Shown: positions 56,036-63,163 of the stretch, one piece after another
How positions within the stretch are numbered: the first letter of the stretch is position 1
Layout of the letters: each line of letters starts with the position of its first letter
Assembly (NCBI RefSeq): GCF_014203605.1
Contig: NZ_JACHJJ010000015.1
Span: 124,001-188,000 of the forward strand
Length of the DNA stretch: 64,000 nt
DNA from: Thiemannella venezuelensis
GTDB lineage: Bacteria; Actinomycetota; Actinomycetes; Streptosporangiales; Streptosporangiaceae
Direction: 5' to 3'
Position numbers and translations under genes: made by a program
Notes under the pieces: generated by a model
Told to the model about the DNA's origin: nothing
The model's database searches: none
The model's input: the letters and a program-made list of their open reading frames with translations, nothing else

Positions 56036-57001
56036 ATGAGCGACTACGTGGTGGCCGTCGACGTCGGGGGCACCTCGATGAAGGGCGGAATCGTCACCGG
56101 GTCCGGTGAGATCGCCGCGACCGGCCGCCGCCCCACCGGCGCCGAGGGCGGCCCGGCGGGCGTGGTCGCCGCCATCCGCTCCTTCGTCGGCGACCTGGCC
56201 GACCGTGGCGCCGCGGCCCTCGGCACCGGGCCCGCCGCCGTGGGCATCGCCGTACCGGGCCTCGTCGACGACGCGACCGCCACCGCCCTGTACGCCGCCA
56301 ACCTCGGCTGGCGCGACGTCCCCGCGACCGATCTCGTCCCGCTGGACGTCCCCGTCCTGCTCGGCCACGACGTGCGGACCGGCGGCCTGGCCGAGAGCGT
56401 GCTCGGCGCCGGGCGGGAGCTCTCCGACTTCCTGTTCCTGCCCATCGGCACCGGCATCGCGGGCGCGATGATCATCGGCGGCGCGCCGTACGGCGGGACC
56501 TCCGGCTGGGGCGGCGAGATCGGCCACATCCCGGTCTTCCCCGACGGCGAGGCGTGCGCCTGCGGCCAGATCGGCTGCCTGGAGACCTACGCCTCCGCCT
56601 CGGCCGTCGGCCGCCGCTACTCCGCCCGCGCCGGCGCCTCCGCCACGGCCGAGCAGGTCGCCGCGCTGACCGCCGACGGAGACCCGGTGGCGGCGGAGGT
56701 GTGGGAGGAGGCCGTCGAGGCGCTCTCCCTGGCGCTGGCCACCTACACGCTCCTGCTGGACCCCTCCGCGATCGTCCTGGGCGGCGGCCTGGCCGAGGCC
56801 GGCCCCCTCCTGTCCGACCCGCTGGCCGTACGCCTCGCCAAGCGCCTGGCCTTCCGCGAGGCGCCCCCGCTGCGCCGGGCCGTCCTCGGGGTGGGCGCGG
56901 GCATGCTCGGCGCCGCGCTGCTGGGCTGGCGCGCGGCCGGAGTCCCGGACGCGGGCGCGTCATGGTCGCCCGATGTGCCGAGAACCCCGGTGGTGTCGTA
57001 A
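56036..57001 (+). CDS. ROK family sugar kinase
   Basis: 321 residues from the ATG at 56036 after GAGGGG. VVAVDVGGTSMKGGIVTGSG is the ATP phosphate-1 motif, GHDVRTGGLAE takes the place of the usual NDANAA catalytic loop, and EIGHIPVFPDGEACACGQIGCLETYAS is the ROK zinc motif (H, CxCGxxGC, E). It phosphorylates glucose, N-acetylglucosamine or mannose-type sugars. If the site at 53.65 kb is real, a GlcNAc link would be attractive but is speculative. It ends 32 bp before tRNA-Val. Confidence 0.93.
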   Translation: MSDYVVAVDVGGTSMKGGIVTGSGEIAATGRRPTGAEGGPAGVVAAIRSFVGDLADRGAAALGTGPAAVGIAVPGLVDDATATALYAANLGWRDVPATDLVPLDVPVLLGHDVRTGGLAESVLGAGRELSDFLFLPIGTGIAGAMIIGGAPYGGTSGWGGEIGHIPVFPDGEACACGQIGCLETYASASAVGRRYSARAGASATAEQVAALTADGDPVAAEVWEEAVEALSLALATYTLLLDPSAIVLGGGLAEAGPLLSDPLAVRLAKRLAFREAPPLRRAVLGVGAGMLGAALLGWRAAGVPDAGASWSPDVPRTPVVS

Positions 57002-57033
57002 AGTTGTGTCCCGTCTGTTCCGCCGGGACTCCC

Positions 57034-57105
57034 GGGCGCTTAGCTCAGCGGTAGAGCGCTCGCCTTACAAGCGAGATGTCACTGGTTCGAACCCGGTAGC
57101 GCCCA
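57034..57105 (+). tRNA. tRNA-Val (UAC)
   Basis: A 72-nt cloverleaf: acceptor GGGCGCT pairs with AGCGCCC, D-arm GCTC...GAGC, anticodon stem CTCGC/GCGAG with loop CTTACAA, so anticodon TAC, and TTCGAAC in the T-loop. The T-stem has one wobble pair. CCA is not encoded. It serves as an attachment site: 45 bp from its anticodon arm to just past its end recur at 58587. Confidence 0.95.
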
Positions 57106-57106
57106 C
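57062..57106 (+). repeat. attL-type copy of a 45-bp attachment core
   Basis: Identical to 58587-58631. The copy covers the 3' part of the tRNA-Val gene, as expected for a tyrosine-recombinase integration site that leaves the tRNA functional. Confidence 0.8.
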
Positions 57107-57112
57107 AGAAGA

Positions 57113-57151
57113 GCCCTGGGCCTGAAGAAACAGGTCCAGGGCCTTGTTTTT
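57113..57151 (+). terminator. intrinsic terminator with T tract after tRNA-Val
   Basis: GCCCTGG...CCAGGGC stem (57113-57142, one wobble) with a 6-nt loop is followed by CTTGTTTTT, one of the few U-rich terminators in this window. It lies inside the att-flanked segment, so it may have arrived with it. Confidence 0.8.
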
Positions 57152-57198
57152 CGATCAGTCGGCTGTTGACTGTGCCGCTCACGGACAGGTCGCCTGCC

Positions 57199-57528
57199 TC
57201 AGGCGACCTTGACGGAGTGCGGGCCGACACTGATCGTCACATCGACGTGTCCACCTAGCGCGGCCGCGTAAGCACGGAGAGTCTCCAGCTCCATGGCGTC
57301 GGGATCACCGTTTTCGATCTGGGAGACCCGAGACTGGGAGATGCCGAGCGCTGCGGCGACGTCGGCCTGGGTTTTGCCGAGAGACTTGCGCAGTTCCTTC
57401 AAGTGGTAACCGGCCACGTAGGCATCCAGCTTGGCTTCGGCGGCGGCCTGTCGCTCCGGGGCAGCCAACTCGGGATGGAGCCGGTGGGCCTCGGCCTTGA
57501 CCTCCTGCCAGCGGCGTGCAGGACTCAT
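57199..57528 (-). CDS. XRE-family antitoxin-like regulator (HigA type)
   Basis: 109 residues from the ATG at 57528, after GGAGGACAG. The helix-turn-helix reads LKELRKSLGKTQADVAAALGISQSRVSQIENGDPDAMELETLRAYAAALGG; the N-terminal 40 residues are helical and the C-terminus short. Its start overlaps the toxin stop (ATGA), the standard toxin-first HigBA order. The partner toxin appears truncated, so the antitoxin may now only regulate. It lies inside the att-flanked segment. Confidence 0.9.
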   Translation of the reverse strand: MSPARRWQEVKAEAHRLHPELAAPERQAAAEAKLDAYVAGYHLKELRKSLGKTQADVAAALGISQSRVSQIENGDPDAMELETLRAYAAALGGHVDVTISVGPHSVKVA

Positions 57529-57746
57529 CGCCTGTCCTCCTTGGTCTTCTGGGCCTTCTTCTCCGCGCGGTACTCCGCGTAGCGGGACTTGGCCAGCGGG
57601 ATCGCCTCGTCATACCAGCGCGACCACTTGCCTGCCTTGTCCCCGGCCACGAGGAAGATCGCTTCTCTGTCGGGGTCGAAGATGAAGACGATTCTAATCT
57701 CTGATCGCCCCCGGGAGCCTGGACGGAGTTCCTCTGGTCTTCCCAC
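57525..57746 (-). pseudogene. C-terminal remnant of a HigB/RelE (Gp49-like) toxin
   Basis: 73 codons match the second half of the toxin: EELRPGSRGRSEIRIVFIFDPDREAIFLVAGDKAGKWSRWYDEAIPLAKSRYAEY. Typical members have about 40 further N-terminal residues, but an in-frame TGA stands four codons before the GTG at 57746, and no matching sequence is found upstream in any frame. Truncation of the gene is therefore likely, leaving a remnant translationally coupled to the antitoxin. Confidence 0.65.
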
Positions 57747-57813
57747 GGATGCCGATCAATCCTCACGAGGTTCGGTGCGTCCGAGCGGGCGAAGCTCAAC
57801 GACGGATGGGACA

Positions 57814-58374
57814 TCAGCGTGCGTAGCGCATTCGCAGCTCGTCCATTGCGAGGTCCCAGAAGGACCTGTAGCGGTTAGCCCCGGGCAGCCACGGCGCGAG
57901 ATACCAGGCTTCCCACTCACCTTCAGCGGTGCTGACGCGGGGATTGAGGAGAGCCACCCCGTCATCCCAATATCCGATCAGGAGGGTGTCGGGCACATAC
58001 TCCCCTCGGTAACGGATGGAGTCCTGCTCCGGCCCGTAGACGAAGTAGAGCTCGTCGGGCACGCTCCATGAGTTCTCCTGCTTGGGCGCTGACCAGCTCT
58101 CGGCGATCGAGGGATCGACATCGCGGAGCCAACCGGCTGCTTCGACGCGTAGCAGGCAGCAGTCATCGTCGTTGCCCCACCCGTTGGCGAACAGGAGGAA
58201 CCGCCGGTAACTCGGCGGCAACTCCATGCCCAGCCGCTCTTCAAACCGGTGGACCTCTGCTTCGGCAGCTGGGGGATGCAGTTCACCGAGTGGACTGACC
58301 GCCGGGTGATCAGAACCCTCGATCACCGGACGCCTTGCAGGGAAGCGTTCAGGCCATGCGTACTGGGCACTCAT
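57814..58374 (-). CDS. SMI1/KNR4 (SUKH) family protein
   Basis: 186 residues from the ATG at 58374. AEVHRFEERLGMELPPSYRRFLLFANGWG is the N-terminal signature of SUKH proteins; LIGYWDDGVALLNPRV...EWEAWYLAPWLPGANRYRSFWDLAMDEL the C-terminal part. SUKH proteins are often immunity partners of polymorphic toxins. No toxin gene adjoins, so its target is unknown. Its lower G+C and position within the att repeats mark it as cargo. Confidence 0.85.
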   Translation of the reverse strand: MSAQYAWPERFPARRPVIEGSDHPAVSPLGELHPPAAEAEVHRFEERLGMELPPSYRRFLLFANGWGNDDDCCLLRVEAAGWLRDVDPSIAESWSAPKQENSWSVPDELYFVYGPEQDSIRYRGEYVPDTLLIGYWDDGVALLNPRVSTAEGEWEAWYLAPWLPGANRYRSFWDLAMDELRMRYAR

Positions 58375-58586
58375 TGTGCAGAAGGTATCCCTTTCGAATA
58401 GCTGCTGCACGTACAGCACAAAGCCAGAGCCGCCCCTCCCAAAGGAGCGTCGTTCTCCTGATGCGGTCTTAAGGATGTCTTCTGGGTGACAGCGACCGGG
58501 GACACGGCTGGACACTGGTGGACGGCCAGAGAGCGTAGTCCCAGCCCAGACCCGGTATCGGTCCTGGTCGGGGAGTCGTTGAGATT

Positions 58587-58631
58587 GCCTTACAAGCGAG
58601 ATGTCACTGGTTCGAACCCGGTAGCGCCCAC
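58587..58631 (+). repeat. attR-type copy of the tRNA-Val 3' end
   Basis: A perfect 45-bp repeat of 57062-57106, but without the 5' half of the tRNA. With the copy in the tRNA gene it bounds a 1.57-kb segment holding a toxin-antitoxin remnant and a SUKH gene and no integrase. Confidence 0.75.
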
Positions 58632-58641
58632 CAGCCAAAAT

Positions 58642-58669
58642 GCCTCGTTTCCGATCATGGAAACGAGGC
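58642..58669. terminator. hairpin after the attR copy
   Basis: An 11-bp perfect stem (58642-58652 with 58659-58669) with a 6-nt loop, placed just downstream of the att copy as a tRNA terminator would be. It may be the original terminator of the tRNA gene. Confidence 0.55.
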
Positions 58670-58702
58670 GTCGTGCCATTCGCCCACTGGCAGACGTTGC
58701 CG

Positions 58703-59223
58703 TCAGCTCTCGTCGAACAGATATTCCAGCATGGGGCGGGCACGGTCGGGAACGGGCTCGTCGGGGAAGATCTCCGTGCACAGGGCGAGGACCGTGTCTA
58801 CGGAGCCGAGCGTGAGCCGCTCGACGAGGGTGCGAATGTCGCCGGTGTCCCGTCGCCGAGCGGCCAGGACTTTCATCGCGAGCAGGTGTTCTGGTGAGGC
58901 CGCGGACACACGCAGTCCCGGATGGTCGAAGAGCCGGCGGGCCGAATCGTCCGTGCCAGGGGCGACATAGGCGCTGGCCTGCTCGTTGAGTCACCATGAC
59001 GGTAGTCCGAGTTCGGATGCGACTGCTCGCGCCTCGTCCAGGACGACTCCATGGGGTTCGAAGACGGCGCCGATGTCCCGGGTGGAGCGCCGGGGGTCGT
59101 AGGCGAGCACCAGGGCTGCCCCGCCGAACACGTAAAGATCGGCGATGACTCCGCGCCGGGCGAGACGGTCACCGAGGCGCCGGAAAGCGTCCTCGACCGC
59201 AGCCCGGGAGGGGCGTCGCTCAC
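58703..59223 (-). pseudogene. broken DUF6036-type nucleotidyltransferase gene
   Basis: Reassembled, the frames give VEDAFRRLGDRLARRGVIAD, LYVFGGAALVLAYDPRRSTRDIGAVF, then AYVAPGTDDSARRLFDHPGLR and HLLAMKVLAARRRDTGDIRTL, an AbiEii/DUF6036-type nucleotidyltransferase. Three lesions are visible: a one-base loss after the GTG start (59223), TGA at 58993-58991 where the family has Trp (W*LNEQ), and Gly in TRDIGAVF where the catalytic motif is normally DID. The length (521 nt, one less than a multiple of three) agrees. The start overlaps the previous gene in GTGA. Confidence 0.7.
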
Positions 59224-59611
59224 GCGACCTCCAGCTCCTGGGGGTGGATGAAAACACCGCGGCGGCGGAAGGACGCGGGGGCGTGGACGAAGGCGTCCAC
59301 GCGGGCGGCGGGGGTGTTGAAGGGGAACCAGAAGCGCCGGAGCCTCCGGGTCTCGGCCCACGGGGGGCTCCCGTACCGTCCCTGGCCGCGAGGTGCTCGG
59401 CCAGTGCGGCGAGAAAGACGTCCCATCGAGAGTCACCGATGCCGGGGGGTTCCATGGACAACAACCTCACCCGGGAAGAAGCCGGCTCGTGGCGGTACTC
59501 TTCCAGGAACTCGGCGAGCAGGCGCCAGCGTGTCTCCTCATCGGGATGATCGGCCAGCCAGCCCGCGAGCACCGCGATGGAGGCGGCCTGATACTGCTGT
59601 GCGCGCTTCAT
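59220..59611 (-). pseudogene. broken partner gene of the nucleotidyltransferase
   Basis: Frame 1 gives MKRAQQYQAASIAVLAGWLADHPDEETRWRLLAEFLEEYRHEP to LAALAEHLAARDG; the rest, PPWAETRRLRRFWFPFNTPAARVDAFVHAPASFRRRGVFIHPQELEVA, is in another frame. The switch coincides with a run of six G at 59362-59367; one more base restores a 130-residue protein. This helical protein normally precedes the nucleotidyltransferase, possibly as its antitoxin or partner. A homopolymer sequencing error is possible for this one lesion. Confidence 0.65.
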
Positions 59612-59737
59612 GGTTGCAACGTCAGTCCAATGCCAAGGACGGGACCGGTCCGTCAGCGCCGCCCGTTGAGAATACTGACTCGCTATATCATGAGCGTCTG
59701 AGCTCGTCGGCAGACCGGTCTCCGGGCGGCCCGTCGA

Positions 59738-60343
59738 TCAATCCTCAAGCGGTTCCGCGCCGAGGAAGGGCAGCTCCAGCATCTCCGGGGAGAGGGGAAG
59801 ACCGGTGATCCTGCCCGCCAGGGCGAACGAACGCTCCAGCCAGAAGTCGATGTGCGAGTCGCCGATGTCGTGGTCGGGGTCCAGCCCGACCTCGCGCATC
59901 TCCTCGACGAAGCGGTCCGGATCGCTGCCCGACCGCGCGTCCGGGAGCATCGGGTCGAACCAGACGACCGGCTCGCCGTCGACGACGTAGACGAAGCTGT
60001 CCGAGGCGTAGTCATGGCGGCAGACCGACACGACTTCGGTTCCCCGCGAGACCCGCGCCCTGATCTCCCGGTCGACGGCGATCTGCCATCCCCCCGGCTC
60101 GATGACCAGGGTCCAGGCCCCGACCTTCACGGCGCCGATGTAACCGGCCGCGTCGTCCCGCATGCTCTCCACCGAGCGCTCATCCAGCTCGTCGAACGCC
60201 ACCTCCTCCACGGTGCTCTCGTCCACGCCGAACCGGCGGAGGACCTCCTCCGGGGACAGATCCCGGACGAAGGAAACGCAGTAGATCTCACCCAGCCCTT
60301 CGTGCTCGGAGAGCCAGGGGAATTCTTGAAGGATCTCTGTCAT
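59738..60343 (-). CDS. DUF6461 family protein
   Basis: 201 residues from the ATG at 60343, following AGAGGAG. LCEIYCVSFVRDLSPEEVLRRFG-like stretch (here LGEIYCVSFVRDLSPEEVLR), GYIGAVKVGAWTLVIEPGGWQIA and SVCRHDYASDSFVYVVDGEPVVWFDP are features of DUF6461, common in actinomycete accessory regions. No function is known. It is divergent from the pRiA4b-like gene with only 27 bp between starts. Confidence 0.82.
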   Translation of the reverse strand: MTEILQEFPWLSEHEGLGEIYCVSFVRDLSPEEVLRRFGVDESTVEEVAFDELDERSVESMRDDAAGYIGAVKVGAWTLVIEPGGWQIAVDREIRARVSRGTEVVSVCRHDYASDSFVYVVDGEPVVWFDPMLPDARSGSDPDRFVEEMREVGLDPDHDIGDSHIDFWLERSFALAGRITGLPLSPEMLELPFLGAEPLED

Positions 60344-60370
60344 CGCCACTCCTCTGATCAGGTGAGTGGC

Positions 60371-61720
60371 ATGATCGCAGCAGTAGCCGACAAATCCGAA
60401 ACATGCGAACAAAGAGTCGATTTCTTTGAGACTTGGATGTTCCGTCGGCGCGCAGGGCGCCGAATCCGTTTTACTGGCACGGTGGATGCGGCGGAAGAGT
60501 CTCCGGTCGTGCGGGAGTTGCGGGCGTTCGTCGAGTGGGTGGGCGCGGGCCGGAAGCTGACCGCGACCGGCCAGATCACCTTGGCGGACGCGAGGGCGCT
60601 GGTCTCTCTGCTGGAGACCGGTGATGAGCTCGACCCGAGGATCGGCGACCGGGTGTTCCGGACCAAGTCCAGCGCGGAGTTGCCCGGGTTGACGCGGGTG
60701 TTCCTGTGGGCCAGGGCGGCTGGTCTGGTACGGACGGTCAAGGGGCGGGTGGTCCCGGTGAAGAAGGCCGCCGGGCTGCTGACGCGGCCGCACGCGTTGT
60801 GGGAGGCGGCGTTCGAGGCGTTCCCGACCCTGGCGGATGCGGTGTGCCCAGTAGGGTACTGGCGGTCCTCGCTGCTCCATGAGGAGTTCGCGCCGGTGGT
60901 CCGCCTGCTGCTGGCCCGGCTGTACGGCGGAGCCGTACCGGTGGCGGAGCTGCGCGAGCTGTCATGGGACCGGGCGTCGGCGCCCTTCATCATCGAAGAG
61001 CCGGAGCGGGTGGGGGTGCGGGGGATCAACGACCGGGACACCGATCGGGTGCTGGCGGTGCTGGACCACCTGGGGGCGATCAAGGTCGCCGGCGGGGTGG
61101 CCGAGTTGACGGCACTCGGCCTCGGGGCGCTGCGGCGGAGTCTGGGGGAGGCCGGTCCGGGAGAGCCGGTGTACGAGCTGAAGGTGACGCTGCTGGGCAC
61201 CGGGGATCCGGTGGTGTGGCGGCGGGCGCGGGTGTCGGCGGGGATCACACTGGCCCGGTTGCACCGGATCCTGGTGGCCGTGATGGGCTGGGAGGGCTAC
61301 CATCTGCACATCTTCACCGTGGGCGAGAAACGCTACGGCCACCCCTCGGGAGAGTGGGACCTCGACCTGGGCGACGAGACGGCGGTCAGGCTGGCCGACG
61401 TGGTGAGCGGGGCGGGCGCCCGGATCGGCTGGGAGTACGACCTGGGCGACAGCTGGGAGCACGAGATCGTCGTCGAGCAGATCCTGGCGGCTGGCGAGAG
61501 CGCGCGATATCCCGATGTCATGGCGGGGGAGGGGGCGTGCCCGCCGGAGGACTGCGGTGGGACGTGGGGCTACCGGGAGTTCCGTGCGGCTCTGGCCGAC
61601 CCCGCCCATGAGGATCATGAGCACCTGGTGGGCTGGGCCGGGCTGGCGAGCGCCGACGAGTTCGACGCGGCGCGTTTCGACCCGGACACGGCGCGGCGGG
61701 CGTTGCTGGAGCTCGCCTGA
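60371..61720 (+). CDS. plasmid pRiA4b ORF-3-like protein with extra N-terminal domain
   Basis: 449 residues if read from the ATG at 60371; an ATG at 60437 is another option. The C-terminal 180 residues (268-449) are a pRiA4b ORF-3-like domain: YELKVTLLGTGDPVVWRRA, HRILVAVMGWEGYHLHIF, WEYDLGDSWEHEIVVE and CPPEDCGGTWGYREF. The N-terminal ~265 residues are a helical domain that I do not recognise (AGLLTRPHALWEAAFEAFP). The family is spread on plasmids and islands. Start sequence is lower in G+C than the domain. Confidence 0.82.
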   Translation: MIAAVADKSETCEQRVDFFETWMFRRRAGRRIRFTGTVDAAEESPVVRELRAFVEWVGAGRKLTATGQITLADARALVSLLETGDELDPRIGDRVFRTKSSAELPGLTRVFLWARAAGLVRTVKGRVVPVKKAAGLLTRPHALWEAAFEAFPTLADAVCPVGYWRSSLLHEEFAPVVRLLLARLYGGAVPVAELRELSWDRASAPFIIEEPERVGVRGINDRDTDRVLAVLDHLGAIKVAGGVAELTALGLGALRRSLGEAGPGEPVYELKVTLLGTGDPVVWRRARVSAGITLARLHRILVAVMGWEGYHLHIFTVGEKRYGHPSGEWDLDLGDETAVRLADVVSGAGARIGWEYDLGDSWEHEIVVEQILAAGESARYPDVMAGEGACPPEDCGGTWGYREFRAALADPAHEDHEHLVGWAGLASADEFDAARFDPDTARRALLELA

Positions 61721-61851
61721 TCCGGTGTGCCGGCCTGGGACCGCATCGCCTGGGCGCACACGTGCCGGGGCCGGTGAACCAGGCTTGCCTGCGCGGGTCG
61801 GCGCCGATGAGCTCCAGACCACGGAGGTCCGCGCCTGCACGGTCGCACCGG

Positions 61852-62950
61852 CTACGGGTGTGTCTCCCAGAGCGCGCTCACCGGGACGGCCAGCATGCGG
61901 TCTCCGAAGGAGAAGGTGTGGGTGCCGGTGTGCAGGACCAGTCCGGCGACGAAGTCGGGGCCGACACGTTCGGCGAGGTGACGGAGCCCTCTGAAGTCCT
62001 CCGGCCGTACGGTGGACGCGGCCTTGACCTCGACACCTACCACTTGGCCCCGGCGGGTCTCCAGGATGGCGTCGACCTCCACCTTGTCCTTGGTCCGGTA
62101 GTGGTAGAGCTCGACCAGGGTGTCCGACCAGGTCGTCTGCCTGGACAGTTCCATGAGGACGAACCCTTCCAGCAGCGGGCCGAACGCGGAGCCCGGCCGG
62201 AGCAGGCCTCGGGCGTCGGCACCGAGCAGGTTCGCGGCCACACCCGAGTCGACGAAGGCGGTCTTGGGGGTGCGGACGGCCCGGTTGCCGATGTTCTTCG
62301 ACCAGGCGGGAACACGCTTCACCAGGAAGACCTCTTCCAGCAGCGCCAGGAACCTCGCGGTCGTGGTGCCGGGCAGCCCGAGATCACGGCTCAGTGCCTG
62401 GACGACGAACAACTGGCCGGACCTGGCCGCCAGCAGTTTGATCAACGCGCGTAGCTCCGCGGTGCGCTCGATCTCCGACAGCCGCATCACGTCGCGGTTG
62501 ATCAGGTCGCCGACGTAGGAGTCGAAGAATCGTTGCCTGCGACGGGCATTGGTGCGGGCGACCGCTTCGGGGTAACCGCCGCGCACCAGGCGCTCGGCGT
62601 AGTCCGCTCGGGTCTGCCGGGAGGAGCCGGTGAGCAGATATATGCCGGGCCTCGGGTCGGCGTCCACCTGCGATTTGATGGGGAGCAGCAGTTCGGGGGC
62701 CCGCTGGCTCCCGTCGATGACCATCCGCTCTGGAAAGTCGACGAATCCGCTGGGGTCGCTCAGCGCCGCCTGCCGGGTCATCGAGATCGCGCCACTCGGT
62801 GCCTCCGGTCTTGGCGAGTTGCCGGACCAGAGTGCTTTTCCCTGACTACCGGGCGCCGTTGACCAGGACGACGCGGGTATCGGTCAGAGCGTCCGCGACA
62901 GCCTGCTCCGCGCGACGTCGGACCAGATGCCCCAGAGGTGTGGTGACCAT
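61852..62950 (-). pseudogene. broken AAA ATPase (DUF4143 family) gene
   Basis: From ATG 62950 the frame starts TTPLGHLVRRRAEQAVADAL and reaches VVLVNGAR*SGKSTLVRQL, where a TAG replaces the Gln of Walker A. About 100 bp later an apparent 8-bp loss between GACCCGGC copies shifts the frame. The rest is open (61852-62781) and shows TRQAALSDPSGFVDFPERMVIDGSQRAPELL (Walker B D-E changed to DG), the DUF4143 part and a PD-(D/E)XK-like EVDAILE...GVEVKAA. It would be 368 residues intact. The remaining C-terminal ORF has no good start. Confidence 0.75.
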
Positions 62951-62968
62951 CCGCCCATCATGTCAGAG

Positions 62969-63060
62969 ACGGTGAGATAGACGCCATGATCACGGTGAGA
63001 TCGTCGCTGCTCTGATGGTGAAATGGTCGCTACCGTAATGGTGGAATGGTCGATGGCACG
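62969..63060. repeat. four tandem 23-bp repeats upstream of the ATPase pseudogene
   Basis: Units begin at 62969, 62992, 63015 and 63038, each starting ACGGTGAGAT or ATGGTGAAAT/ATGGTGGAAT and continuing with variants of GGTCGCT, then 6 variable bases. The array has an exact 23-bp period and lies 18 bp upstream of the ATG of the ATPase pseudogene. Confidence 0.65.
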
Positions 63061-63163
63061 CAGCAGATCTCGTTCAGGTCCTCGCCGCCGGAGGGCCAAC
63101 GGAACCCCTCGGGCGCCCCGGCCGCTGGTTTCCTTCACCGGTATGCAGCCACCCCGACCGGCG

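Noticed and set aside
58587-58631. Second tRNA-Val gene
   Set aside because: Only the anticodon arm to 3' end is present; the acceptor 5' strand and D-arm are missing, so it cannot fold as a tRNA.
59051-59808. Plus-strand ORFs over the nucleotidyltransferase pseudogenes
   Set aside because: They are opposite to recognisable, though broken, genes and show no family features.
62969-63060. CRISPR array
   Set aside because: The spacers would be only 6 bp, repeats are diverged, and there are no cas genes; it is a short tandem repeat.
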